The notes under the pieces were generated by a model. That model was not told the DNA's origin, did no database searches, and worked only from the letters and a program-made list of their open reading frames with translations. Below, one piece after another: positions 26,001 through 35,217 of a DNA stretch of 64,000 nt (positions within the stretch are counted from its first letter, which is position 1; every line of letters begins with the position of its first letter). The stretch lies in contig JAUNFA010000007.1 of the NCBI GenBank assembly GCA_030525285.1, positions 16,218-80,217 on the forward strand, given 5' to 3'. The translations under genes were made by a program, and so were the position numbers. Source of the DNA: Bacillota bacterium. GTDB taxonomy: Bacteria > Bacillota > Clostridia > Peptostreptococcales > Anaerovoracaceae.

Positions 26001-26870
26001 ATGAAAGAATACACACCGGTAAAAGAAGGAAAAGTAAGAGAAATATACGACCTTGGTGATTCGCTCATCATGGTTGCAACAGACAGAATTTCAGCTTTTG
26101 ACGTTATCCTGAAGAATCAGATTGTTGATAAGGGTGCAGTTCTGACACAGATGTCAAAGTTCTGGTTTGATTTCACAAAGGATATCGTTCCTAACGATCT
26201 TATTACAGTAGACAATGCTGAAATGCCTGAATTTTTCAGACAGGAGAAATTTGCAAGAAAAGCTACAATGTGCAAGAAACTGGACATGCTGCCTGTTGAA
26301 TGCATAGTTCGCGGATACATTACAGGAAGCGGCTGGAAGTCCTACAAGCAGGATGGCACAGTATGCGGCATCCGACTTCCTGAAGGTCTTAAGGAGAGCG
26401 ATAAGCTTCCTGAAGTGATTTATACACCAAGCACCAAGGCTGAAATAGGCGATCATGACATTAACATATCTTACGAAGAAAGCATCGACGTACTGGAAAA
26501 GGCATATCCCGGCAGAGGCAGGGAACTTGCTGAGAAGGTTAAGGATGCTACAATCAAAGTTTATGAAAAGTGTGCCGAATACGCATTGAGCAAGGGTATT
26601 ATCATTGCAGATACAAAGTTTGAATTTGGTCTCGATGAAAATGGCGAACTGGTTCTGGGCGACGAAGTTCTTACTCCGGATAGCTCACGTTTCTGGCCTC
26701 TTGAAGGCTATGAACCCGGCAAATCACAGCCATCATATGACAAACAGTTCGTTAGAGACTGGCTCCTGGCAAACCCTGACAGCGACTATAATCTGCCTCA
26801 GGAAATTATCGACAAAACAATAGCTAAATACAAGGAAGCATATACACTCCTCACAGGAGAAGAGCTTTAA
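26001..26870 (+). CDS. purC: SAICAR synthetase (purine biosynthesis)
   Basis: Phosphoribosylaminoimidazole-succinocarboxamide synthase of 289 residues. It joins CAIR and aspartate using ATP, the eighth step to IMP. Visible landmarks are VKEGKVREIYDLGD at the start, TDRISAFDV, VECIVRGYITGSGWKSY, and ADTKFEFGLDENGELVLGDEVLTPDSSRFW. The length is that of the longer, ADE1-like form rather than the 235-residue type of E. coli. GGAGG lies ahead of the ATG. It stands alone, apart from other pur genes. Confidence 0.97.
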   Translation: MKEYTPVKEGKVREIYDLGDSLIMVATDRISAFDVILKNQIVDKGAVLTQMSKFWFDFTKDIVPNDLITVDNAEMPEFFRQEKFARKATMCKKLDMLPVECIVRGYITGSGWKSYKQDGTVCGIRLPEGLKESDKLPEVIYTPSTKAEIGDHDINISYEESIDVLEKAYPGRGRELAEKVKDATIKVYEKCAEYALSKGIIIADTKFEFGLDENGELVLGDEVLTPDSSRFWPLEGYEPGKSQPSYDKQFVRDWLLANPDSDYNLPQEIIDKTIAKYKEAYTLLTGEEL

Positions 26871-26888
26871 TATAATTGTATTCATCAT

Positions 26889-26918
26889 GAGGATATCGCA
26901 TTTGCGCTATCCTCTTTT
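26889..26918 (+). terminator. Terminator of purC
   Basis: GAGGATA (26889-26895) pairs with TATCCTC (26908-26914) around a GC-rich inner part, followed by TTTT. Confidence 0.9.
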
Positions 26919-26950
26919 GTTGTATATAGCTACAGCATTTGTTCCCAGTC

Positions 26951-26962
26951 TGCAATATTGCA
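26951..26962. repeat. Palindrome TGCAATATTGCA, copy 2
   Basis: Identical to the site at 25941-25952. It lies 12 bases before the -35 of the promoter at 26974-27002. Confidence 0.5.
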
Positions 26963-26973
26963 CTCCCCTATTG

Positions 26974-27002
26974 TTGACTATGCCTGTTGTAATTGATATG
27001 AT
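26974..27002 (+). promoter_or_regulatory. Promoter of TMEM165-aminotransferase fusion gene
   Basis: TTGACT (26974-26979), 17-base spacer, TATGAT (26997-27002). Confidence 0.8.
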
Positions 27003-27036
27003 TGACTCTTGGATAGTAAACAGAGAGGTGAACTAA

Positions 27037-28500
27037 ATGCTGCTTTTTCTCAAAATAATGCTGGCCGAATTTATCGCCGAAATGGGTGACAAAACTCAGC
27101 TCATGCTTATTGCAATGACATCAAAATTCAAAATACGTCATATCGTTATCGGTACGGCAATTGCCGTTATGGCTCTCAACGCTCTGGCAGTTCTTGCCGG
27201 CGGTCTTGTGGGTTCCCTGATTCCGGAATGGATTATCAAAATAATAGCAGCAGGAGTATTCCTCTTCTTCGCAGCAACATCAATCGGCGGAAATAAAGAT
27301 TCGGACGAAAAAAACATCAAAGAAAGCAAAACAAAGTATGCTGTTCTTGCAGTCTTTGCAACGTTTTTTATTGCCGAACTTGGCGATAAAACTCAGCTGA
27401 CTGCCATTACCTTTGGTGCTAACGAGGGACTCGATAGTGCTTTCATTGTATGGGCTGCATGCTCAGTCGGTCTTTTCGCAGCGGACATTATAGGTATGCT
27501 TATCGGATACTTTCTCAAGAGTAAAACCCCCGATGGTTTTCTCAACGGTCTCGCCTTTATCATATTTACCATTTTCGGCATTGTAACCTTAAGAACTGGT
27601 CTTAACATACTTCTCGGTGCCGGTAACACTAAGGTACTAGATGTTCTTATTATTGTTATTATCGCCTTTATTGCAATATGTTCAATACGTATTTATCTGT
27701 CACATGACCACAGCAAGGTATTGGTAAACGGACAGATTCACAGTATTAGGGGGTTTGACCCGAACATGGATACGGGTGATGATTATATATATGAAGTTAT
27801 TCGAATAATCGACAACCATCCTGTTTTTCCCGAAGAACACTATAAGAGGCTCATACGGTCTCTCGAACTCATAGGACAACCTTTGAACTTTACTATGGAA
27901 GAAATGTGTGAAAATATCCAAAAGCTTCTTGAAGCAAACAAGGTGTCTAATGACAATGTTAAGATTATTATCGACGGTTTTGCCGGACCTGCAGTTTATT
28001 CCGTCTATTACATGCTTCTCAATGCAACGTATCCAACTGCAGAAAATTACCAATACGGCATAGCAACTGAATTTTATCAGGCAGTCCGCGAAAACCCTCA
28101 TATTAAAATTCGCAACCAGGATCTCCGTGACAGAACTAATCAGATTATCCACGACCATGACCTGTTTGAAGTAATCCTCATAGACAATGATGGCAACGTT
28201 ACAGAGGGCAGCCGTTCAAACATTTTTTTCATAAAGAATGGAATTGTGTTCACAAGTAGAGCCGACGATGTGCTTCTGGGAGTAACACGACAGAAAATAA
28301 TCGAGCTTTGCGAAAAAGCCGGAATTCAGGTTGAAGAAAAAACCGTGCCGCAGCATGTGGCAGAGCATGCGGATGCTGCCTTTGTCAGCGGAACCTCTCC
28401 CAAAGTCCTGCCTATCAGACGAATCGGGGACATTACTCTAGATGTAAACGACCCTACATTAAGACGTATTATGAACATTTTTGATAAAGAAATGTATTAA
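27037..28500 (+). CDS. Fusion: TMEM165/GDT1-type cation transporter + class IV aminotransferase
   Basis: A 487-residue two-part protein in one uninterrupted frame. Residues 1 to about 222 are a complete UPF0016/TMEM165 transporter with six or seven membrane segments and both signature motifs, EMGDKT (15-20) and ELGDKT (114-119). These proteins export Mn2+ or exchange Ca2+/Mn2+ for H+. From about residue 226 (VLVNGQIHSIRGFDPN) a fold-type IV PLP enzyme follows, like branched-chain aminotransferase or ADC lyase. The PLP lysine fits Lys357 (HIKIRN) and the conserved glutamate Glu390 (TEGSRSN), so it seems active. The enzymatic part would be cytosolic. I know of no described function for such a fusion. 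Confidence 0.85.
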   Translation: MLLFLKIMLAEFIAEMGDKTQLMLIAMTSKFKIRHIVIGTAIAVMALNALAVLAGGLVGSLIPEWIIKIIAAGVFLFFAATSIGGNKDSDEKNIKESKTKYAVLAVFATFFIAELGDKTQLTAITFGANEGLDSAFIVWAACSVGLFAADIIGMLIGYFLKSKTPDGFLNGLAFIIFTIFGIVTLRTGLNILLGAGNTKVLDVLIIVIIAFIAICSIRIYLSHDHSKVLVNGQIHSIRGFDPNMDTGDDYIYEVIRIIDNHPVFPEEHYKRLIRSLELIGQPLNFTMEEMCENIQKLLEANKVSNDNVKIIIDGFAGPAVYSVYYMLLNATYPTAENYQYGIATEFYQAVRENPHIKIRNQDLRDRTNQIIHDHDLFEVILIDNDGNVTEGSRSNIFFIKNGIVFTSRADDVLLGVTRQKIIELCEKAGIQVEEKTVPQHVAEHADAAFVSGTSPKVLPIRRIGDITLDVNDPTLRRIMNIFDKEMY

Positions 28501-28550
28501 AAAATTAAAAAGAATGCTCGACCACCAGACCTACCGCCATGAGAACGGAC

Positions 28551-28580
28551 AAGGACTCCATCATTAATAATGGAGTCCTT
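28551..28580. terminator. Hairpin between fusion gene and DUF4097 gene
   Basis: AAGGACTCCAT (28551-28561) and ATGGAGTCCTT (28570-28580) form a perfect 11-bp stem. It lies between two convergent genes; the U-tract is poor in both directions, so terminator function is probable but not certain. Confidence 0.6.
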
Positions 28581-28626
28581 GATATGCTATTTGCAATATT
28601 TTATATTTTGTCTAACATCGATTCTC

Positions 28627-29571
28627 CTAATCGTCATAATAATCATCATCGTGATCCATTGTATCATGACCATTGTGCTGTACTGCCTTATTCTTAGTAT
28701 CCGATGTCACTTTCTCACTTTTGCCGTACTTTACTGTTATATTTCCATTTTCAGAATGTAATTTCAGCTTATTAGGACCATAACCTGTAGAATATCTGCC
28801 GTTATAGGAATCAAATTTCGTCTTCCCTATTGATATGCTGCCTGATTCCGCCTCTGCAATAACGCTGTACATTTTTTCTGACAGACTCGTATCCATATTC
28901 AGGTCGCCATCCTCAACCTCAATCTCATTGATACCCGCAAATTCTCCGGACATGTTGCAATTACCGCAGTCGCTTTCCACCTTCAGTCCATGACTTTTCA
29001 CGCTTTTGCATACAAGGTCTCCGTCTTCAATTCCTATATCTCCGTTATCAAAGGACACATTTGTCATGCTGACATTACCAAATTCAGAATCAATCATGAT
29101 GCTTCCTGCTGCAATATCACTAATACTGATATCTTCGTTCTCCACATCCAGATCCAGCAAGCTCAGTTTCTTATCTTTGTCGCATATTATCTCAATGTAC
29201 GGTCCCTGGTCACTATGGCTTAAATCAATACTCACATCATTTTCATCATCAGGCTGAGCAATTGTTACCCGTCCGTTGACGTTTGAAATATCCGGTGTCG
29301 TTCTTTTATCCTCATAGCACACCTTGATACAATCCTTATCGCCGCTGCTAATTCGGACATTATAATATGTATCTATCTTAAGAGATTCAATCTCAGAATA
29401 ATCTTCATAACATTTCATCTCCCTTTCCCCGGTTTCAAACCAGGAATATTTATCTGATACCTTGTCAATGGAATTGAATCCACCCATTGCAAATCCTGTC
29501 ACAGTGCACACTGCACCGATACCTGCTACAATACCGCAGACTATCATGAATTTTTTTAGACCTTTCTTCAT
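28627..29571 (-). CDS. DUF4097 (LiaG-like) membrane-anchored protein
   Basis: A 314-residue protein with one N-terminal membrane segment (about residues 8-28) and a long extracellular region of repeated short beta strands alternating Asp/Ser/Gly. This is the DUF4097 beta-helix-like domain also called 'putative adhesin' in LiaG-type proteins. The C-terminus is acidic and histidine-rich (DHDDDYYDD). It is last in a padR-DUF1700-DUF4097 operon and overlaps the previous gene by 4 bases. Such modules respond to cell-envelope stress in Firmicutes; the molecular function is unknown. Confidence 0.8.
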   Translation of the reverse strand: MKKGLKKFMIVCGIVAGIGAVCTVTGFAMGGFNSIDKVSDKYSWFETGEREMKCYEDYSEIESLKIDTYYNVRISSGDKDCIKVCYEDKRTTPDISNVNGRVTIAQPDDENDVSIDLSHSDQGPYIEIICDKDKKLSLLDLDVENEDISISDIAAGSIMIDSEFGNVSMTNVSFDNGDIGIEDGDLVCKSVKSHGLKVESDCGNCNMSGEFAGINEIEVEDGDLNMDTSLSEKMYSVIAEAESGSISIGKTKFDSYNGRYSTGYGPNKLKLHSENGNITVKYGKSEKVTSDTKNKAVQHNGHDTMDHDDDYYDD

Positions 29572-30179
29572 CTGTGATTCCTGCCTTCCTTCTTGTCCTC
29601 CTTGCGGCTCTCATTCTTCTTTCTGAGCCAGCTTACCATATTTGATACAATTTTTCTAAGCCCTATTACTGCCAGTACTCCCAGCAATGCGAAGATTGCC
29701 AGACCTATGAGTCCACCTCCGATAAACAGGATTGCTGTGGATATTGCCAAAGGAACAGACAAAATTCCCATAACAATCAACCCTGCCGATGCTACAAGCA
29801 TCCCCAATATACCGGCAAATACAGCCAGTGCTACAGAAATTCCCACAACAGCTCCGCATATAGCAAGCATTATGGCAACTACTGCGATTGGTATGGAAAG
29901 CGGTGCCGAGCAGATGCCTATAATCATCCACTTCACTGCCGAAAGTCCTTTTCTGGCCGATGAACCGCTATCTTCATCCAGCTTTCTAACTGCATATTCC
30001 GCCTTAATCTGTCCTGCAATTTTCTTAGGGTTTCCCAACTCTTCAATAGCCGGACTTTCTCCTATTACTCCTGCCTCATCAAAATATTCCTCATAATATT
30101 CCACAGCTGCGTCGATTTCTTCCTGGGGAAGCTTCTTAAGCTCCCTTCGCAGCACTTCTATAAACTCATTTCTGCTCAT
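29568..30179 (-). CDS. DUF1700 (HAAS domain) membrane protein
   Basis: About 203 residues. The N-terminal 75 residues carry the HAAS/DUF1700 signature (RNEFIEVLRRELKKLPQEEIDAAVEYYEEYFDEAG). The rest is three or four hydrophobic segments rich in Gly/Ala/Ile and a basic tail. It lies between padR, whose end it overlaps, and DUF4097. Two adjacent ATGs (30182, 30179) are possible starts. HAAS proteins are thought to pass a signal to PadR-type regulators. Confidence 0.8.
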   Translation of the reverse strand: MSRNEFIEVLRRELKKLPQEEIDAAVEYYEEYFDEAGVIGESPAIEELGNPKKIAGQIKAEYAVRKLDEDSGSSARKGLSAVKWMIIGICSAPLSIPIAVVAIMLAICGAVVGISVALAVFAGILGMLVASAGLIVMGILSVPLAISTAILFIGGGLIGLAIFALLGVLAVIGLRKIVSNMVSWLRKKNESRKEDKKEGRNHR

Positions 30180-30531
30180 CAAGATTCACCTCCTGCACTT
30201 CAGTTCTATCTTCCTCCGCCTTTGACTCCAAAATTAGAAATCCATCAATTGCTGTCCGGTATTCCTCCCAATCCAGCTTATATTCGTGAAGCTTCTGCCT
30301 GCCTTCATCGGTTATTGAATAATACCTTCTGTTTCTTCCCTGATACGGTTCATCATAGGTAATGCACAGCTTTTCCTTCTGAAGTCTCCTCAGGACCGGA
30401 TACAATGTTGACTCGGAAATGCTTATTGCCTGCTTCATAGATTGAGTAATCTCATATCCATATGTATCCTCCTTGTTTAGAATGGAAAGAGCACACGCGT
30501 CAAGCAAGCTTGACTCTATCTTAAAAGCCAT
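30166..30531 (-). CDS. PadR family transcriptional regulator
   Basis: A 121-residue PadR-type winged-helix regulator: LDACALSILNKEDTYGYEITQ, STLYPVLRRLQKEKLC and RRYYSITDEGRQKLHEY are family hallmarks. It is the first gene of the three-gene envelope module. GGGAGG precedes the ATG. The promoter at 30594-30623 contains an ATAC-N5-GTAT inverted repeat over its -10, a possible self-regulation site. Confidence 0.9.
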   Translation of the reverse strand: MAFKIESSLLDACALSILNKEDTYGYEITQSMKQAISISESTLYPVLRRLQKEKLCITYDEPYQGRNRRYYSITDEGRQKLHEYKLDWEEYRTAIDGFLILESKAEEDRTEVQEVNLDEQK

Positions 30532-30593
30532 TACTTATACCTCCCATTATTTCTGACTGCCATCTGCAGATAGCAATGCTGTTCTTTAAGCAA

Positions 30594-30623
30594 TACTATA
30601 TGGTATATAATATTATTTGTCAA
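30594..30623 (-). promoter_or_regulatory. padR operon promoter with inverted repeat
   Basis: Reverse strand TTGACA (30618-30623), 18-base spacer, TAGTAT (30594-30599). An ATAC-N5-GTAT inverted repeat (30594-30606) overlaps the -10. Confidence 0.65.
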
Positions 30624-30632
30624 CCCTTAAAT

Positions 30633-30674
30633 AAAAAACGTATACGATCCATGCTCCCGGCAACCGTATACGTT
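30633..30674 (-). terminator. Terminator downstream of PAP2 gene
   Basis: AACGTATACG (30637-30646) pairs with CGTATACGTT (30665-30674), followed on the reverse strand by TTTTTT. Confidence 0.9.
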
Positions 30675-30699
30675 TCTGTAATTCAATTTTAATTCTAAT

Positions 30700-31236
30700 T
30701 TATTCACTCTTAGAGCGACATCTCTTATTGTATATGAACAGTATTAATTTATTTCCAGCCCATCCGCACAAAATGCCAATTACCGCTCCGGCAAATACAT
30801 CCGTTGGATAGTGAATATACAGATACAGCCTGGAAAATGCAATAAGCACCGCCAGAATACCTGCCGGAATCCACACTCTGCACCCTGCAAAGAACATTGC
30901 TGATACAGCTGCAAAGGACGCTCCCGTATGTCCTGATGGAAATGATGCATCACCCGGTGGCGATACGAGAAGATTAATTGATGTGTTAACATCGTAAGGT
31001 CTTACTCTCCCCACCAGAGGTTTGAGAATCAGATTGCAACATATCACCTCTATAATAAGGCTTATTGCCATTGTTATGCCCACTTTTCTAGTTCGCGGTA
31101 TCACTATCATAACCAATGTCATGCATATCCAAAGCATACCCCCATTTCCCAAAGTAGTAACTGCAATCATCAATTTATCAATAATAGGTAAATGTATCGT
31201 CTGTATCCAGTTCAATATTTCAAGTTCTATACCCAT
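30700..31236 (-). CDS. PAP2-family membrane phosphatase
   Basis: A 178-residue protein with five or six membrane segments and the three PAP2 motifs: KPLVGRVRP, FPSGHTGASF, and SRLYLYIHYPTD. Family members dephosphorylate lipid phosphates such as undecaprenyl pyrophosphate or phosphatidic acid at the outer membrane face. It is the last gene of the sbcD-sbcC run and ends at the terminator at 30633-30674. Confidence 0.9.
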   Translation of the reverse strand: MGIELEILNWIQTIHLPIIDKLMIAVTTLGNGGMLWICMTLVMIVIPRTRKVGITMAISLIIEVICCNLILKPLVGRVRPYDVNTSINLLVSPPGDASFPSGHTGASFAAVSAMFFAGCRVWIPAGILAVLIAFSRLYLYIHYPTDVFAGAVIGILCGWAGNKLILFIYNKRCRSKSE

Positions 31237-31269
31237 TATTTTGTCCTCCCTTGCTTCCGGCTGCTTACT

Positions 31270-34050
31270 CTATCTTATGCAGATTTCCACACTGCTTCCG
31301 CCGGTTCTTCTTTTGGTCACTTCTATATGAGTATCTATCCTGTCTCTCAATGCTTCAACATGAGATATTATTCCCACGAGACGATTGCTGTCTGCAAGGC
31401 CTATGAGTGCATCCATTGCCTGATTGAGCGTTTCTCCGTCAAGACTTCCGAAGCCTTCATCAACAAACATTGTATCCATTCTGATGCCACCTGCGGATTC
31501 CTGGATCTCATCGGCAAGACCTAATGCCAGAGAAAGAGATGCTATGAATTTTTCTCCGCCGCTCAAAGTTTTGACGCTTCTGTCACTGCCGTTGTAATGG
31601 TCTCTTACATCAAGGTCCAGACCGCTCTGGGATCTCCTGTTCTCCGCAGATACACTGCGCTTAAGCTCATACCTGTTGCCTGACATCTTGAGAAGTCTGA
31701 GATTGGCTCTTTCTACGATTCTGTCAAAATATGTCATCTGTACATAGGTTTCAAGCATTATTTTGTCTTTACCGGAGAGGTCTCCGTTGGCAGTATCAGA
31801 CAGACCTTTTACTACTTTTATTTTTTTCTCCAGATTCTCACTTTTTTGGATTTCATCAAGAATGTTCTGCTTGATTTCCTGATTTCTTTTAATGTCACCG
31901 ACTATATTCTGCAGTTCTTCCGTAAGCTCTGCCTTCTTCGCCTCAAGCTTTTCTTTTGACTCTTTAAGTTGACTTGTATCCACATTAGTCGCATTCTTAA
32001 GCTGATTTCTGACTGCTCTGAGTTCACCCTTAAAACCCTTTAAGCTTTCTCTTGCATCCTGCAGATTTCCTTGCTCCCTTTTGAGACCATCAGCATTTGA
32101 CTTCACTTTTTCCTCTAAAGTCTCCATTTCTGTTTCTGCCGTCTCCTTTGAATCGTATATCAGCGATTGACTTAATTCAAGGATTCTCTCGGTAAGGGTT
32201 TTAATGTTTTCTTTTATAACGGCAAGCTGGGTTTCAAGCTTTGACTTCTCACCGACAAAATCTTCAAGGTTCTGTGAATCAGTCTTAATTTCTTTTTCAA
32301 GGGTTTCAGATTTATTAATTTCATCTTCGGTGTTTTTTATTGCAACCTTAAGGTCTTCGATTCTATTGTCCAGTTTTTCTTTCTTGTTATTTATGATTTC
32401 TTGAGCCTTGAATATGTTCCCATCTGTTTCCGGCGACATATTCATAAGCTCCATTATTTTTCTAACTGCTTCCTCAGCCGAAGCCTCGAGTGTCTTTTTC
32501 CTTTCTGAATCCTGTGCCGCCTCCTGCATTTTTGCAGCCAGTCCTTCTGCACGCTTTCTCGTACTCTCCAGTTTCTCTTTAGTCGGAGCCTCCTTGGACT
32601 TCTTTGCAATGTTAGGGTGAGACTTTGAACCGCAGACAGGACAGGCCATTCCCTCATTTAGGGTTTCTGCAATTATTCCTGCCTGTTCGTCTAAGTATGC
32701 ACGTGTCTTAGTATCATAATCCCTCTTGGCAACATCATATTCATTTCTTTTTTCAATATAAGTTTCCCTTGCTAAGGCAGCATCTCTGCGACACTTAATA
32801 AGCTTCTCCAGCGCCTGGGAATCCTCATTGATTTTATCCTTTTCCCTGTTTGCTGCTTCACCTTCACTTTTAAATCTCTCAAGTTTTGCGGGACTTTCAC
32901 GATACTTCTCAAGTTCTTCTTTGTTTTCAGCAATAGTTTTCTTCAGTATATCGATATTTTGAGATCTTTCAGCGACAGACCCTTCTAGAGAATCATTTTT
33001 TTCATTTAACTTTTCCAGCTGGTTTTGCTTTTCGTCTCTTGCACCATAAAGAGGAATCTGGTTCTTGATTCTCAATATATTCTCGTTTACCTTCACGTCC
33101 TGCTCAGCTGCAGCTTTAAAATCTGCCAATTTTCTCTCGGCACTTTGACAGTCGTCTTCGGCTTTATTAATATTCTTCAGAGCGATACTTTCAGCATTGC
33201 GAGCCTTTTCCCACTCTTCTGCTTTGGCGATAGTTTCTCCTATGCTTGCTGTTTCAGCCTCCGTTTTATTCAGTTCCTCAAAAAGATTTTGAGATTGGCG
33301 CTCATTATTTTTCAAAAGTGTATCGATACATTCAATAAGTCTGTCATTGGGCACATCATCTTCTATAACCTGTCGTATGCTTTCATAATCCTCGGAATTC
33401 TCTTGGATTTTCACATCCTTCTTATATTGATTAATGCTCATTTCGCATGCATTCAGCTCATTTTCCAATTCACGAGTTTCTCTTTTTAATTCATCCTGAA
33501 GTCGTCCGAATTTGCCTGTATTAAAAAGTTTCTTGAATATTTTCTTTCGTTCTTCAGTGGATTCCAGAAGCAGCTTCTGGAAATCACCCTGAGCAATCAT
33601 TGCAATCTGTGCGAACTGTTCTCTGTTAATACCAAGAATTTCTTCAATCCTTGCTGTAACCTGTCTCACTCCCGTGAAAACCTGACCGTCAGCATCTATA
33701 AGTTCTGCTCCGGCATTTTCCTTGACAGTTCCCTTGCCGTTCTTTTTTTCGCGCATATATTCCGGATTACGCTTTATGTGATAGGTTCTGTCTCTGTACT
33801 CGAAAAAAAGCTCTACCTCTGTAGGTGTTGATATGTCTGCATACTTTGATCTGAGAGAGCTGCTTTTACGCACATCGCCACTTGCTTCTCCGAAAAGTGC
33901 GAAGGATATTGCATCAAATATGGTAGTTTTGCCTGCTCCCGTATCTCCTGTAATCAGATAAATTCCGCCCTTTCCCAGTCTATCCATATCAAGGGTCACC
34001 TTTTCGGCATAGGGTCCGAATCCACTCATTATCAGTTTAGTAGGTCTCAT
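31270..34050 (-). CDS. sbcC: Exonuclease SbcCD, ATPase subunit SbcC
   Basis: A 926-residue SMC-like ATPase: Walker A GDTGAGKTT near residue 35, long coiled coils, a zinc hook CPVCG at about residue 445, a second coil, then the signature LSGGEKFIASLSLALG and Walker B MFVDEGFGSLD. With SbcD it trims hairpins and protein-blocked DNA ends (Mre11-Rad50 type). The ATG overlaps the sbcD stop (TAATG), so production is coupled. Confidence 0.95.
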   Translation of the reverse strand: MRPTKLIMSGFGPYAEKVTLDMDRLGKGGIYLITGDTGAGKTTIFDAISFALFGEASGDVRKSSSLRSKYADISTPTEVELFFEYRDRTYHIKRNPEYMREKKNGKGTVKENAGAELIDADGQVFTGVRQVTARIEEILGINREQFAQIAMIAQGDFQKLLLESTEERKKIFKKLFNTGKFGRLQDELKRETRELENELNACEMSINQYKKDVKIQENSEDYESIRQVIEDDVPNDRLIECIDTLLKNNERQSQNLFEELNKTEAETASIGETIAKAEEWEKARNAESIALKNINKAEDDCQSAERKLADFKAAAEQDVKVNENILRIKNQIPLYGARDEKQNQLEKLNEKNDSLEGSVAERSQNIDILKKTIAENKEELEKYRESPAKLERFKSEGEAANREKDKINEDSQALEKLIKCRRDAALARETYIEKRNEYDVAKRDYDTKTRAYLDEQAGIIAETLNEGMACPVCGSKSHPNIAKKSKEAPTKEKLESTRKRAEGLAAKMQEAAQDSERKKTLEASAEEAVRKIMELMNMSPETDGNIFKAQEIINNKKEKLDNRIEDLKVAIKNTEDEINKSETLEKEIKTDSQNLEDFVGEKSKLETQLAVIKENIKTLTERILELSQSLIYDSKETAETEMETLEEKVKSNADGLKREQGNLQDARESLKGFKGELRAVRNQLKNATNVDTSQLKESKEKLEAKKAELTEELQNIVGDIKRNQEIKQNILDEIQKSENLEKKIKVVKGLSDTANGDLSGKDKIMLETYVQMTYFDRIVERANLRLLKMSGNRYELKRSVSAENRRSQSGLDLDVRDHYNGSDRSVKTLSGGEKFIASLSLALGLADEIQESAGGIRMDTMFVDEGFGSLDGETLNQAMDALIGLADSNRLVGIISHVEALRDRIDTHIEVTKRRTGGSSVEICIR

Positions 34051-35198
34051 TACTCTTCACCCTCCCATATGCTTTTCACCAGTTTATCAAGAAGTACCGA
34101 CTGTTCTTCCGACATAGGAACACCGTTTTGCATTTCATAAAGTTCAGCAAAAAGATTTGCAGGTTTCTTTTTCTTAAGGTCCTGCGCAGCCCTCACCGTG
34201 CTTTCTGTCCTTGTTCTAATGTTGTCATAGTCCAGTTTCATTATATTTCTATAAACGCTCTGCAGTCTTCCCATGGCATTTATCACGTCTTCTTCATCTG
34301 TAAGGGTGATATGCACGTAGTCACTTTCCAGGGATGTTCCCTCATATGTATTCCTGTCCATAAGCTGTTCATAAGTACCGCGCAGTTCAACCATGTCATG
34401 TTCAGGCACGAGCTCTTCCGTGGATAATGTCAGGCTGCACTCTCCTCCGGCACCTTCTCCAAGCTCTACGATAGTCACTGACTTGTTGTGGTTTGCTTCA
34501 GAAAAAGAATATTTGAGTGGTGTTCCGCAATATCTGATTCTCTCGCCTATATTCTGTGGTCTGTGAATGTGTCCCAACGCAACATAGTCGAAACTTTCAA
34601 ATGCCGCAGCATCTACATTATCCGTACCTCCTACGGTCTTTTCCTCCGAATCGGAACGTGATGCTCCCGTTACGAACTGATGTGTGACGAGAACATTGCG
34701 GTGCTCCATGTTAATATCCATATGTTCGATTGCAACTTTCAAAGCGTCATTGTAACTGTTTATTTTTTCATCCTGAAATGCTCTTCTCACATGTACAGGC
34801 TTGATGAAAGGCAGCAGATGTATGTCCACAATGCCGTATTCATCCTCCAGTGAGAAGCTGCTTACCTGTCCATCATAAACCGGGGAAATATGAATTCCCG
34901 ACATGTCAATCAGGGATGACGCGAAAGCCAGTCTTTCTGCTGAGTCGTGATTGCCGCTTATAATAAAAACCGGCAACTTTCTTGCTGCCAGTTCCTGAAG
35001 GAAGTCGCCAAGAAGCCTGACCGCTTCAACAGCTGGGACGGATTTATCATATATGTCCCCTGCTACGATAACGGCATCTGCCCTTGACTCATCGATAATT
35101 CTGATTATTTCCGCGAGAATGTATTTCTGTTCCTCAATCATCGGGAATTCGTTGACCTGCTTCCCCAGATGCAGATCCGATAAATGTACTAATTTCAT
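34050..35198 (-). CDS. sbcD: Exonuclease SbcCD, nuclease subunit SbcD
   Basis: About 382 residues starting MKLVHLSDLHLGKQVNEF. Metallophosphoesterase motifs are in order: HLSDLHLGK, GDIYDKS, GNHDSAER, VTHQF, and GHIHRPQ. The ATG at 35198 is chosen since the nuclease motif starts at residue 4 and GAGG lies upstream; the 21-residue extension of the frame is not protein-like. It works with SbcC. Confidence 0.95.
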   Translation of the reverse strand: MKLVHLSDLHLGKQVNEFPMIEEQKYILAEIIRIIDESRADAVIVAGDIYDKSVPAVEAVRLLGDFLQELAARKLPVFIISGNHDSAERLAFASSLIDMSGIHISPVYDGQVSSFSLEDEYGIVDIHLLPFIKPVHVRRAFQDEKINSYNDALKVAIEHMDINMEHRNVLVTHQFVTGASRSDSEEKTVGGTDNVDAAAFESFDYVALGHIHRPQNIGERIRYCGTPLKYSFSEANHNKSVTIVELGEGAGGECSLTLSTEELVPEHDMVELRGTYEQLMDRNTYEGTSLESDYVHITLTDEEDVINAMGRLQSVYRNIMKLDYDNIRTRTESTVRAAQDLKKKKPANLFAELYEMQNGVPMSEEQSVLLDKLVKSIWEGEE

Positions 35199-35217
35199 CT
35201 TTTGACCTCTATATATC

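Noticed and set aside
33025..33489. 154-codon plus-strand frame within sbcC
   Set aside because: Antisense to the coiled-coil part of sbcC; Phe/Leu/Ser-rich as expected from complement of Glu/Lys codons.
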